64,000 bases of DNA from Actinobacteria bacterium OV450. Its GTDB lineage: Bacteria; Actinomycetota; Actinomycetes; Streptomycetales; Streptomycetaceae. The stretch covers positions 62,001 through 126,000 of the forward strand of contig LJCW01000175.1 of assembly GCA_001298555.1 (NCBI GenBank), written 5' to 3'. Under the pieces are notes generated by a model, which searched no databases, had not been told where the DNA came from, and saw nothing but the letters and a program-made list of their open reading frames with translations. Positions 50,638-58,944 of the stretch are shown here, piece by piece. Numbering within the stretch: the first letter of the stretch is position 1; the number at the start of each line of letters is the position of its first letter. The position numbers and the translations under genes were made by a program.

Positions 50638-51333
50638 ATGAGCCGGGACACCGTACAGCAGGACGTCGTCCTCATCCCCGCGCCCGAACGCGGCGTCTGG
50701 CGCCTGGGAAAGGCCAAGAACCCGTTCACGTACGAGCGGATCAGCCAGGAGGACGCGTCCCGGACGGGCGGAAACCGCTGGAGTCTGGTCAGCTACGACA
50801 CCCTCTACTGCGCCTCCCAGCACGACGGGTGCTTCGCGGAGGCCTTGGCACCCTTCCGCGTGGCCCCCAAGATGCTGGAGGTCATCGGGGACGAATGGAC
50901 GAAATCATCCTTAATGGCTCCCGGCATGATCCCCCGTGACTGGATCACGCGCCACATCCTGGTCCGCGTGCAGCCTCCCAAGGAGGCCCGCTTCCTCGAC
51001 GTGGACGACGAGCGGACCCTGAAGACGCTCTCCAGGGAACTCAAGGACGAGCTGGCGGAACAGGGCGTGGACGCGCTCACCGTGGAACACATCCAGGGGT
51101 TCAACCGCCGGATCACCCGGCTGATCTCGGCCTGGGCCATCACCCAGCGGACCGGCCCCTCCCGGCAGGAGCGCCTCATCCACGGCATCGCCTACCGCTC
51201 CCGCTTCGGGATGCGCCAGTGCTGGGCCGTCTTCAACGACGTGGAGCTCAAGCAGGAGGAGACCAGCCTGATCTTCCCCGAGTCGGAGGCGCTGCGGCGG
51301 GTGGCGCAGGAGTACGACCTGACGATCCTGTGA
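50638..51333 (+). CDS. RES-domain protein (NAD+-degrading toxin family), 231 aa
   Basis: The RES fold landmarks are present: VWRLG with Arg22, GGNRWSLVSYDTLYCAS (Arg47, Tyr57), AEAL with Glu68, then RFLDVDDERTL and a conserved SAWAITQ. The C-terminal strand CWAVFNDVELK completes the pattern. RES toxins such as MbcT phosphorolyse or hydrolyse NAD+ and stop growth; their antitoxins are Xre/MbcA-type proteins. The GGAG of AAGGAGAG lies 10 nt before the ATG. It is 288 bp downstream of the caspase gene on the same strand. An Xre/MbcA-like gene follows 784 bp later. Confidence 0.75.
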   Translation: MSRDTVQQDVVLIPAPERGVWRLGKAKNPFTYERISQEDASRTGGNRWSLVSYDTLYCASQHDGCFAEALAPFRVAPKMLEVIGDEWTKSSLMAPGMIPRDWITRHILVRVQPPKEARFLDVDDERTLKTLSRELKDELAEQGVDALTVEHIQGFNRRITRLISAWAITQRTGPSRQERLIHGIAYRSRFGMRQCWAVFNDVELKQEETSLIFPESEALRRVAQEYDLTIL

Positions 51334-51660
51334 GGCGGGGGCGCCCGGGGGCGCCGGGGAACACCTGAGGAGCGGCGGCCGGGGCGGCCGCCGGGGCTGC
51401 GGCCGGGACGGCAGGGGCGGCCGCCGGGACGGCGGGAGCCGGCCCGCGCCCTTCCCCTCCCCCTGAAGCCCCTCCCCCAACCCACCTGAAAAGACGACTG
51501 AAGTCCACCTGTAAGCCGCTACACCACTGTCGTCCAAAAGAGCGAAACAACCCGCCGTCCCCCGTTCCGACAGCACGTCATCTCCGCAGGTCAGACGCCA
51601 AGTTGCAGTCCAAACGGGCCACTTGACGCGCCGTCGACAACGAGCCGGATTCTGCCTAAA
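51334..51660. other. GC-rich repetitive spacer without a gene
   Basis: GGCCGCCGGGGCTGCGGCC-like units recur between 51375 and 51440, and a short hairpin (GGCGCCC/GGGCGCC, 51340-51355) follows the RES stop. The composition then shifts to AT-richer sequence near 51500-51680, which may hold the promoter for the antitoxin-like gene. Confidence 0.45.
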
Positions 51661-51681
51661 AGGTGGAGTTGGAGGATGATA

Positions 51682-51885
51682 ATGGGTAACCTAACCGGTA
51701 CATCGACCAACGTGGAGCATGTGGGGGATCTCATGAGCAACACCCGTTGCACCGTAAGTGCGTTCTTATCCGTGGGGCTCGTGCCGTGCGTCGCAGCCCC
51801 ACCACCTCTCCAGGGCTCAGCACCCTCGGAGCACCGCAGGCATTCATGCGCCGGATCCCCACGGACCGGAATACATCGATGCTGA
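51682..51885 (+). CDS. possible small ORF with TTA codon, 67 aa
   Basis: A good ribosome site (GGTGGAGTTGGAGG) lies 6 nt before an ATG. The product (MGNLTGTSTNVEHVGDLMSN ...) has a short hydrophobic stretch (VSAFLSVGLVPCVAA), and a TTA codon lies at 51766-51768. Codon bias is poor in the second half. It may be a leader peptide of the antitoxin gene, a decayed gene, or chance. Confidence 0.25.
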   Translation: MGNLTGTSTNVEHVGDLMSNTRCTVSAFLSVGLVPCVAAPPPLQGSAPSEHRRHSCAGSPRTGIHRC

Positions 51886-52117
51886 GCGCCGACCGCTAGT
51901 CGGCACGCCCAACCACCCGCGCTGGTACACGCTTCCCGGCGGGTCGGGGACACACCACGAAGCGTTCGCAGCTCGCCGAGACCGAGCATCCCTTCCGTCT
52001 GCCCCCGCGGCAGCACGCGACAGCCAGGTCTTGCGGGCACACCCCGACACCCGTCGCCTGAACACGCGACCCGTCAACGCACGGGCGCGCAGTCAGGGCA
52101 ACGAGGGAGACCTGACC

Positions 52118-52531
52118 ATGCCTTCTGACACCACCACGCCCCCCGGCTCCGCAGCCGTCGCCAAGAGCGTCGCGAGCGCCGAAAGGGCCCATGTCGCGAC
52201 GGTGCGCATGCACATCAGCGAGATCGCCCGCTTCCTCCAGGAGACCCTGGGGCAGCGCCTGACCGCACGCATCGCCAACATCAGCGACCCGAAGCAGGTC
52301 GGCAAGTGGGCGTCGGGCGACACCACGCCCCGCCCCGAATCGGAGCAGCGCCTGCGCGCCGCCCTCCAGGTCTTCCAGCTCATCCAGGACGCCGAAAGCC
52401 TCTACACGGCGCGCGCATGGATGATCGGCATGAACCCGCAGCTCGAAGACGAGGCGCCGGCACAGTGCATCGCCGACGGCAGGATGCGCGACGTGATGGT
52501 CGCGGCCCGCGCCTACGTCGACGGCGGCTGA
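52118..52531 (+). CDS. Xre/MbcA/ParS-like antitoxin, 137 aa
   Basis: The N-terminal part is disordered, then comes a helical HTH-like region (ARFLQETLGQRLTARIANIS, DPKQVGKWASGDTTPRP). The C-terminal segment (LIQDAESLYTARAWMIGMNP, then VMVAARAYVDGG) is characteristic of the MbcA/Xre/ParS toxin-binding domain. Such antitoxins neutralise RES toxins and repress their own promoter. GAGGGAG precedes the ATG. The RES gene lies 784 bp upstream, the reverse of the usual antitoxin-first order and unusually far for a toxin-antitoxin pair. A perfect 12-bp hairpin follows the gene. Confidence 0.7.
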   Translation: MPSDTTTPPGSAAVAKSVASAERAHVATVRMHISEIARFLQETLGQRLTARIANISDPKQVGKWASGDTTPRPESEQRLRAALQVFQLIQDAESLYTARAWMIGMNPQLEDEAPAQCIADGRMRDVMVAARAYVDGG

Positions 52532-52558
52532 CCCCACCCGTACCGCCTCGGGACAGGA

Positions 52559-52587
52559 GGGCTACGGCACCCACCGTGCCGTAGCCC
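52559..52587 (+). terminator. 12-bp perfect-stem terminator
   Basis: GGGCTACGGCAC (52559-52570) and GTGCCGTAGCCC (52576-52587) with a 5-nt loop follow the antitoxin-like gene. Confidence 0.8.
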
Positions 52588-52590
52588 TCG

Positions 52591-52625
<35 letters not shown>

Positions 52626-52756
52626 CGCAAACGCCCCGGATCCTCAGGCTCTCGACTGGCTGTACGCAGAGGGTTCCCTCCGCCGTCTGACCGGCGCTGC
52701 GGACGAAGCCCCCGCAGACACCCGGCCCGGCTCGCAGCGTCACACTCCCGGGGCCG

Positions 52757-53041
52757 CTACCCGGCGGCCACCACCTGGCCGGCCGTGACCTGGGGAGGAT
52801 TGGGTAGCAGGGAGGCGAGGCTGTCCCGTACGAACTCCGCCGCCCTCTTGATCGATTCCTCGGCCCCGGCCCGGTCTTCGAAGACGCTGGTGGAGACCAT
52901 CACTCCACCGCCCGCGTCGATCCAGTAGTAGGCCACGAATCCGGGCACCTGGCGCAGGAGGGGGACGAACCCCTCGTCCACCCGGCGTCCCGCCTCGGCG
53001 GGATCAGTCACCCCTGCATACCGTCGAACCACTGCGTACAC
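52757..53041 (-). CDS. hypothetical ferredoxin-like (ABM-type) protein, 94 aa
   Basis: The sequence (MYAVVRRYAGVTDPAEAGRR, RQVPGFVAYYWIDAGGGVMV, STSVFEDRAGAEESIKRAAEF) follows the dimeric alpha-beta-barrel pattern of antibiotic-biosynthesis-monooxygenase-like proteins: a strand, a helix with VDEGFVPLLR, a GF-AYY strand, then a second helix. Small members act as monooxygenases or stress proteins. GAGGAG stands 6 nt before the GTG start. Confidence 0.7.
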   Translation of the reverse strand: MYAVVRRYAGVTDPAEAGRRVDEGFVPLLRQVPGFVAYYWIDAGGGVMVSTSVFEDRAGAEESIKRAAEFVRDSLASLLPNPPQVTAGQVVAAG

Positions 53042-53315
53042 CGCTGTCTCCTCGTTGGTCCCAAGGCAACCTCGCGCGAAACGACATACCCCCACTGCAC
53101 GCTCCTCGCTCGCGGTACGCCCGGAGGGCACTCGGACAGGCGCATCGGCGACGAGAACCACGATGGACGCCGGCGAACGCCACAGCCCCCGGCCCGCGCA
53201 GAACGACGCTCAACGCCGCCCCTTCGGCCACGCCCGCTGCGCACCGCCAAAGCCAGCCGGTGGAATGCAGTCGGCATCAGGGCCTCATGGCGGTGACATC
53301 GGGGATGATGAGTGG

Positions 53316-53711
53316 ATGTTCGTCCGTACGGAGCCCCTGCTGCAGGCCTCGCGGCAACCCGTGCCGGTCCGGGTGCACACCCCCATCGGGTCCGCCGTGG
53401 TGCTCTGGCGTGGTGATCCGCGAGAGGCAGACGGCCGGCACCTCGTCGAATGGACCGTCGACGAGGACATCCAGTGGGGTCGCAACACCCTGGCGGCCTC
53501 TGTCACCTGGCCGGAACTCCGGCAGGAGGGCGACCAGGTGATCATGAGCGGCCGCCTCCACCTGACCGACGACGGCGCCGCCCACCTCCGGATGGGCCAC
53601 TGGTCCGTGCTGTTCGATCTGGCCTCACCCATCCCCGGCACTCGGGACGGTTCCTGGGTACAGATCAGCGTCGAATGGGACGGTGTCGCCCTGTACCCCT
53701 ACCGCACCTGA
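53316..53711 (+). CDS. hypothetical protein, 131 aa
   Basis: A compact beta-rich protein (PVPVRVHTPIGSAVVLWRGD, LVEWTVDEDIQWGRNTLAAS, VIMSGRLHLTDDGAAHLRMG) with Trp residues on alternate strands, no signal peptide and no catalytic motif. The start context is weak (GGGGATGATGAGTGG before the ATG). Codon use is normal. Unknown family. Confidence 0.55.
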   Translation: MFVRTEPLLQASRQPVPVRVHTPIGSAVVLWRGDPREADGRHLVEWTVDEDIQWGRNTLAASVTWPELRQEGDQVIMSGRLHLTDDGAAHLRMGHWSVLFDLASPIPGTRDGSWVQISVEWDGVALYPYRT

Positions 53712-53786
53712 TCTCCGAGGAACCCGGGATCCGCCTGCCGCGACCACGCCGAAACATGCCGACCGGACCGCTGTGGAGTCGCATGG

Positions 53787-53950
53787 TCAGTCCTTGCAGT
53801 CTGGCGATGCCGCCGGCTCGTGCAGGTGTGGCTCCGGGTCCGGCCGTCCGCCGACCAGATGTTCGTGATCGGTCCCGAGCGGGCCGTGCGTCGGGACAGC
53901 CCGAGGAACTCCCCCACATCGTAGGTGCGCAGGGGGATGCCATTGGCCGG
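53787..53950 (-). pseudogene. decayed coding fragment
   Basis: A minus-strand frame reads GIPLRTYDVGEFLGLSRRTA and then SGPITNIW, with good bias. It then loses sense, while the adjacent frame continues as PDPEPHLHEPAASPDCKD before a stop at 53787. This suggests a frameshifted remnant. The surrounding stretch 53712-54311 contains no intact gene that I can support. Confidence 0.35.
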
Positions 53951-54311
53951 AGCCCCGAGTCCCGCCAACGACAAGCCCGCAGGCGGGGACCGGACCACGA
54001 ATCCGCCAGGTCTTCCGCACCGGCATGGCCGACCGCTTAGCCGGCAGGCCGGGACCCGCGCACACGGCGCCCTCAACGAGGTCCTGCACCAAGACACCTG
54101 CAACGAGCGCGCATGAGAGCGTTCCGCTTCTCGTGGTGCTTGCGACCGACCACCTTGCCCCACGAACTGCTACGCACTTCACCAGCCTGAACTGGACCGA
54201 CACCCCGGTCGGCACACCGTGAGAGCCGGGCGCTCCACCTCGTCGAACAGATGCTGCGCCATGTGCTGAGGGCCTGAACCCGGTCCGGTCGTGGTGAACG
54301 CGGAGGTCCCC

Positions 54312-54764
54312 TCATGCCGCCAGGGCCGTACTGAGCGGGGGTGGTTGCCAGATGAACGCGTTGGCGATCTCCGCGCTGAACGGGGTGGTCCGCCATCCGT
54401 CGGTGATGTCATGCCAGTGTTGGACGAGGACGCGTTTTCCGCCGGCCTGGGTCCCGACGCACCGCAGCTCAAAGTCGTGGACACGGCCGCCTCCCGAGAC
54501 GAGGACGCCTGACTCGGTGTCGGCCCCTGACTGCAGGAGGTGGACAAGGACCGCGTCGGCGGGGTCGACGCCACGCTCGTGCAGCCGTTCCCTCAGCTGG
54601 ACCCAGAGGCCGTGCGGAGCCGTTCTCATGAGTCGGGTGCAGTGCACGTAGCTACCGCGGGGCAGCTGCTGGTGGGGTGGGGCACCGAGAAGTCTGACGG
54701 CGAGCGGCTCCCAGATCTCGTACGGCTCCGAAGGCAGCAGCTCGTTACCGTGCCCGAGGGCCAC
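54312..54764 (-). CDS. hypothetical protein, about 150 aa (start uncertain)
   Basis: The well-supported part reads HGNELLPSEPYEIWEPLAVR, LLGAPPHQQLPRGSYVHCTR and ends DGWRTTPFSAEIANAFIWQ. It is a soluble protein with conserved-looking aromatic residues and a distinctive HWHDITDGW. No family recognised. The frame stays open to 54968, but that part is low in coding bias and contains a perfect hairpin, so I place the start at the GTG 54764 despite the lack of a ribosome site. Confidence 0.5.
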   Translation of the reverse strand: MALGHGNELLPSEPYEIWEPLAVRLLGAPPHQQLPRGSYVHCTRLMRTAPHGLWVQLRERLHERGVDPADAVLVHLLQSGADTESGVLVSGGGRVHDFELRCVGTQAGGKRVLVQHWHDITDGWRTTPFSAEIANAFIWQPPPLSTALAA

Positions 54765-54771
54765 GGGTGCG

Positions 54772-54807
54772 GTCGGCTGCGGTTGCGTCCTGAAGACCGC
54801 AGCCGAC
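54772..54807 (-). promoter_or_regulatory. 12-bp perfect-stem hairpin upstream of a gene start
   Basis: GTCGGCTGCGGT (54772-54783) and ACCGCAGCCGAC (54796-54807) flank a 12-nt loop. It sits just upstream of the proposed start at 54764 and may be an attenuator, operator or terminator of something now lost. Confidence 0.5.
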
Positions 54808-55027
54808 GACGGACGTCGGTGCCTGCGCAGGGAGCGACCGCGTCGCTTCCCGCCGGAGCCGGTCGGGGGCCCTACGCGGCATGGGCCTTTCGGAATGAGG
54901 GCATGCCCCCATTCTGTCCTGCCCGTGGCCCTCGGGATCAGGTGAGCCCGGAAACGGCTCACTTCCAAACCCCGTCGGCTGCCTTGGCGAAGGCTTCCGC
55001 CTCTTCGGCGAGGGGCGGGCCGGCTGC

Positions 55028-55033
55028 TAGAAT
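55028..55033 (+). promoter_or_regulatory. -10 element (TAGAAT) for the MFS leader
   Basis: TAGAAT matches the vegetative -10 consensus at five positions. Transcription would start around 55038-55040, exactly at the leader-peptide GTG. No strong -35 is seen at the expected distance, which is common for Streptomyces resistance promoters. Confidence 0.45.
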
Positions 55034-55037
55034 GGAC

Positions 55038-55187
55038 GTGTCGGCCTTCGGCGTCCCTCTTGGGTGCGCGCGGAGGCTTTTTTCATGCCTTCTGACACCT
55101 CCGTCCCCAGCACGCTCCCCGCCCCCGGCTACCGCGGACTGCTCCGCAACCGTGAATTCGCCGGGCTGTACGCCAGTTTCACCCTGA
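55038..55187 (+). CDS. leader peptide overlapping an attenuator, 49 aa
   Basis: A frame beginning GTG right at the predicted transcription start reads VSAFGVPLGCARRLFSCLL and runs through the hairpin and past the MFS start in another frame (stop at 55185-55187). Such leaderless upstream frames in front of exporter genes allow a drug-stalled ribosome to reshape the RNA. The essential part is likely the first 12-15 codons. Confidence 0.45.
   Translation: MSAFGVPLGCARRLFSCLLTPPSPARSPPPATADCSATVNSPGCTPVSP
55044..55083 (+). terminator. attenuator hairpin with T-tract covering the MFS ribosome site
   Basis: GCCTTCG (55044-55050) pairs with CGGAGGC (55071-55077), one G-U wobble, and is followed by six T (55078-55083). 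The GGAGG within the 3' arm is the only ribosome-binding site of the MFS gene at 55085. The hairpin could therefore stop transcription or block translation until a ribosome stalls in the leader. Confidence 0.6.
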
Positions 55188-56308
55188 CCAGCGCCGCCGG
55201 CACCCTGTCGGGCTTCGCCCTCGGGACGCTCGTCAGCCACCAGACCCGGTCCCCGTTCCTGACAGCCGTGAGCATGTACGGCGCCACGTTCGCGACGGTG
55301 CTCGGTGCGTTGACGCTGATGTCGGTCGCGGACGGACGCCGCCCGCGCCGGACCCTCGTCGTGCTCCAGTGCGTCTCGCTCGTGGGTGTTGCCGCACAGG
55401 CCGTCCCGGGGCTGCCCCTGGGTGCCCGGTTCGGACTGCTCCTCGTACTCGGGTTCTTCCAGTCCCTGGGGACGGGAACCCGAATGGGGCTGCTCGCCGA
55501 GGTGGTGCCCGTCTCCGCGTACGCACTGGCACGCTCGCTGATGAACATCACCTCGGGCGGCATGGCCGTCCTCGGCTACGCCATCGGCGCCGCGCTTCTG
55601 CGGTACCTGAGCCCGCAAGGGGTCTTCGTCGCCGCGACGGCGCTGACCGGAGTCGCAACGGTCATCGTGGCGGCGACCGTCCGGGACCGCTCGATCCGGC
55701 TGACCCGTCGCCCCGGACTGCGTCAGACCTGGACGACGAACACCGCCCTCCTCTCCCACTCCGGCCAGCGCGCCCTGCTGCTGAACCTGTGGATCCCCAA
55801 CGGCCTCATCGTCGGCTGCGAGGCCCTGTTCATCTCCTACGACCCCCATCACGCCGGCGCCTTCCTGGCCGCCGGATCCGCGGGCATGCTCGTCGGTGAC
55901 CTGACCGTCGGACGCCTGCTCAGCGCCGGGCAGCGACGGCGCCGCGCATTCGCCCTGCGGCTGCTGCTCGCCGTCCCCTACCTGCTGTTCGCCGTCCACC
56001 CGCCCGTACTGGTGGCGACGGCCGCGGTGTTCATCGCCAGCACCGGGTTCGCCGCCACCCTGCCGCTCCAGGAGCAGCTTCTCGCGTTGACCCCCGACCC
56101 GGTCCGGGGCCAGGTCCAGGGAGTCGAGTCCGCGGGCCGGATGACGTGGCAGGGCATCGGCGCGGCGATCGCCGGCGGCCTCGCCGAGCACTTCGCCCCC
56201 GGTATGGCCATCACCGCCGTGGCCGCGGTCTCCGTCGCCGTCACCGTCCTCTCCCGGCCCCACGTGGTACGCGCCCGGGCCGTGCGCGTCGAGACGGCCG
56301 GCCCATAG
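55085..56308 (+). CDS. MFS transporter, 407 aa
   Basis: Twelve hydrophobic helices are suggested over the length (for example FAGLYASFTLTSAAGTLSG, FGLLLVLGFFQSLGTG, LLLAVPYLLFAVHPPVLVA), in two halves around residues 205-225. The cytoplasmic loop after helix 2 has the short DGRRPRR motif typical of drug exporters. It most likely expels a small molecule by proton antiport. The leader/terminator immediately before it suggests induction by a ribosome-targeting antibiotic. GGAGG lies 8 nt before the ATG, inside the attenuator stem. Confidence 0.8.
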   Translation: MPSDTSVPSTLPAPGYRGLLRNREFAGLYASFTLTSAAGTLSGFALGTLVSHQTRSPFLTAVSMYGATFATVLGALTLMSVADGRRPRRTLVVLQCVSLVGVAAQAVPGLPLGARFGLLLVLGFFQSLGTGTRMGLLAEVVPVSAYALARSLMNITSGGMAVLGYAIGAALLRYLSPQGVFVAATALTGVATVIVAATVRDRSIRLTRRPGLRQTWTTNTALLSHSGQRALLLNLWIPNGLIVGCEALFISYDPHHAGAFLAAGSAGMLVGDLTVGRLLSAGQRRRRAFALRLLLAVPYLLFAVHPPVLVATAAVFIASTGFAATLPLQEQLLALTPDPVRGQVQGVESAGRMTWQGIGAAIAGGLAEHFAPGMAITAVAAVSVAVTVLSRPHVVRARAVRVETAGP

Positions 56309-56389
56309 GCCGGTCAGAAGTGGAATTCCGTCCCTGGAGAGCTGCGCAACGCGGGCGCCGGGTGCCCCCGTCTCCGCCCCGGGGACCGG

Positions 56390-56640
56390 TCAGACCTTGT
56401 CGTACGTTCCGGTGTTCCAGAGGGCGCCGCCCTTGCCGGGTCCGCCGGTCTTCTTGTAGACGACGAAGTTTCCGTCGTCCTGGAGCAGGGGCCGTCCACC
56501 AGCCTTCCACGGCCGTCGCGAACCCCGAGCACAGCTGGTTCTGTCGCTCCCGGCTGCCTGTGGACCACATCCGGGTGGCGGCGCTGCTCCCGCGGCCCTC
56601 GACGACGAACACGTCCGGGCCGGGCCCGGTGCGCCGTCGC
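56390..56640 (-). pseudogene. B-type (mannose-binding) lectin remnant
   Basis: The 3' end reads LLQDDGNFVVYKKTGGPGKG and GALWNTGTYDKV, the bulb-lectin signature (QxDGNxVxY). The preceding sequence in another frame (GPDVFVVEGRGSSAATRMWS) looks like earlier lectin strands with disrupted frame. No start codon, so the gene is broken; the rest is missing. Confidence 0.55.
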
Positions 56641-56659
56641 CCGTGAAGGAGCCTGGTGT

Positions 56660-57949
56660 CTAGTCGGCGGCGAGGGGCGCGGCTTCGCTCGGTCCGCCGG
56701 GGGTGGCGCAGGCCGTCTCCTGGTTCGTGGGGCGCGTTCGCTCCGCCCATGCGGCCAGCGGCGGGCCGGCCGACCCCACAGCCGCGAAGAACGCGCCGAG
56801 CAGCAGCCAGCCCGCGTGCCCGAGTCCGAGGACCGCTCCCGTGAGGATCACCGGAGCCAGGGCCTGTCCGGCGTCGAACCCGATCCCGAACAGGCCCTGG
56901 TACTGCCCCTGTGCGTGGTCGGGGGCGAGACCGAAACCGAGCGCGAAGCCGGCCGAGGACTCCCATACCTCTCCGAGACTGTGCACGCAGACGGCGAGGA
57001 CGGCCAGCACCGGCGCGATCCAGACCGGAACGTCCGCGGTCAGCGCCATCAGGGGGCAACTGACCAGGAAGAGCAGCCCGGCGAACCGGAACGCCCGGCC
57101 ACCCTGGCGCACGGTCTCCACCCGGGAGCCGATCCTGCTTTGCAGCAGTACGCACACCCCGCTGTTGACCGCGTACACGGCCGCCACGGTCCACCGGGGC
57201 GCGTCGGTGTGGGCGGACAGCCAGATCGGCAGCAGCAGGGAGACGGTCTGGTACTGCAGGCCCATGGAGCTGTAGAGCGCGACGAAGGACACGAAGGGCC
57301 GGTCGGCCAGCACGGCCCGGCCGTGGTGGTCCGGGGGACGGGGCAGGGGCCGGTAGTCCGGGACGGCGATCAGGGCGATCAGGCCGGCACAGGCGAAGCT
57401 GGCGGCGTTGGCGAGGATGAGCGCCGTGTACGCCGGGCGGGTGTTGACGCAGACGCCAACGGCGGCACCGAGGGTGCCCAGGACCACGCCGAGGTTGACG
57501 AACGTGCGGAGCTTCGCCCTGAATGCGGCCGGGCGCTCGCCACCGGCGCGGGCGACGAGCGCACCGCCTGCAGCGCCGGCCGCCGTCGCTGCCAGCCGGT
57601 CCAGCGTGGCGATGAGCGTGAACGTGGCCCAGCTGTGGATGAAGACGAAAGCCGCCATCGTCGCGGCTTGCAGCGCGAGGGCCGTCAGCCAGACCGTGCG
57701 CGGCCCGTACCGGTCGGCCAGATTTCCCGCCGGGATCCCGGCCAGCAGCCCGGTCAGCCCGGCGATGGTGAGGCCGACACCGACCTGCGCGGCGGGCAGG
57801 TGCACGACGAGCGTGAAGTAGAGCACCGAAGCGGTGTTGAACAGCCCGTTGCCCACCCGGCTGACGAAGCTCGCGACGACGAGGGCGCGCTGCGGACCAT
57901 CCGGCGCCGGCAGGCTCGATATCCGCTCTTCGGGGCCCTTCTCGATCAT
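56660..57949 (-). CDS. MFS transporter, 429 aa
   Basis: A second, unrelated major-facilitator protein with twelve predicted helices (RALVVASFVSRVGNGLFNTA, VGLTIAGLTGLLAGIPAGNL, VNLGVVLGTLGAAVGVCVNT and others) and the NLADRYGPR loop motif between helices 2 and 3. Some of these sequences resemble actinobacterial efflux proteins of antibiotic clusters. There is no ribosome site before the ATG, which suggests a leaderless mRNA. It has no obvious cluster partner. Substrate unknown. Confidence 0.8.
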   Translation of the reverse strand: MIEKGPEERISSLPAPDGPQRALVVASFVSRVGNGLFNTASVLYFTLVVHLPAAQVGVGLTIAGLTGLLAGIPAGNLADRYGPRTVWLTALALQAATMAAFVFIHSWATFTLIATLDRLAATAAGAAGGALVARAGGERPAAFRAKLRTFVNLGVVLGTLGAAVGVCVNTRPAYTALILANAASFACAGLIALIAVPDYRPLPRPPDHHGRAVLADRPFVSFVALYSSMGLQYQTVSLLLPIWLSAHTDAPRWTVAAVYAVNSGVCVLLQSRIGSRVETVRQGGRAFRFAGLLFLVSCPLMALTADVPVWIAPVLAVLAVCVHSLGEVWESSAGFALGFGLAPDHAQGQYQGLFGIGFDAGQALAPVILTGAVLGLGHAGWLLLGAFFAAVGSAGPPLAAWAERTRPTNQETACATPGGPSEAAPLAAD

Positions 57950-58365
57950 GCGGAGCAGGCTAACAGCGCGCCTTGATGGACCCTGCGGGTGAAGGCGACG
58001 GCGGAGTCCGACGCCAATGGCACGGCCCCCGGCCCTGGCCTCAGCCCTGGCACCGGCCGGGCGTCGCCCCCGGCCCCGGCGCCGACCCCGGCCCCGGCGC
58101 CGACGCCGACGCCAGCAGCGCGGCGTGCACCGGGTGAGGCCCGAGCGGGTAGGGCCGGGGCGACTCGTCCGCGGCGCCGGATCGCATGCCGAACGCCGAC
58201 GCGGGGGCGGGGGCCGCTGTGCCGTACTGCGTCGTCGGGATCACTTCGGTGTCACTGACGTGGCAGCCTGGAGTCGTCCGCCGTGCATACCCGCCTGGGC
58301 GACGGGTACGACGCCGGTCGTACAGGAGGGTCGCGGAAGCGGCCGAGGGACGAAGGGTGCCGGAA
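57950..58365. other. 416-bp intergenic region with Pro/Gly-type repeats
   Basis: The sequence GGCCCCGGCGCCGACCCC recurs near 58068-58110. No supported gene. It probably contains the promoters of the divergent genes at 57949 and 58366. Confidence 0.4.
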
Positions 58366-58740
58366 GTGATTCGAAAGCTGCAGGCGATCGCGCTGGACTG
58401 TGCCGATCCCGAACGGCTCGCGGCGTTCTACGCGGATCTGCTCGGCGGCCGGGTGGTCCCGGATCCGGAGGATCCCGACTGGATCGAGGTGCGCGGGTTC
58501 GAGGGAACACCGTTGGCCTGCCAGCGGGTCGACGGCTACCGGCCGCCGCAATGGCCCGGCCAGGAGCGTCCGCAACAGCTGCATCTGGACTTCGACGTGG
58601 ACGACCTCGACGCGGAGGAGGAGCGGGCGCTCGCCCTCGGCGCGACCGTGCTGGAGCGGACGGACCAGCTCCGTCCGGAGGCCAATTGGCGGGTCTACGC
58701 GGACCCGGCCGGCCATCCGTTCTGCCTCTGCCTCCACTGA
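58366..58740 (+). CDS. glyoxalase-like (VOC) protein, 124 aa
   Basis: The protein begins MIRKLQAIALDCADPERLAA and AFYADLLGGRVVPDPED, the standard opening of vicinal-oxygen-chelate proteins. After a second motif, QLHLDFDVDDLDAEEERALA, comes LGATVLERTDQ and a final WRVYADPAGHPFCLCLH. Metal-binding residues are partly present (His in LHLDF, His near the C-terminus). Members act in resistance, detoxification or as dioxygenases. GAAGGG lies 8 nt before the GTG start; an in-frame GTG 9 nt upstream is the alternative. Confidence 0.8.
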   Translation: MIRKLQAIALDCADPERLAAFYADLLGGRVVPDPEDPDWIEVRGFEGTPLACQRVDGYRPPQWPGQERPQQLHLDFDVDDLDAEEERALALGATVLERTDQLRPEANWRVYADPAGHPFCLCLH

Positions 58741-58944
58741 TCCACCCGCACGGGACGGGTGGGCGGCCGACACCGCAGGTCCCCCGGTGCAGTACGGCAG
58801 CGGGCCGCCCCGAGCACCCGCCGGCGCGTGGGACCGGCGTCCGGACAGCCCGGTTCCGTGTGGGCCGGGGCCGTGCGATTGACACCCCCACGGTCCTGCC
58901 GGCCAGGCGGGCTTCACCGGAGACCGACTTGATGCCATCGCCTG

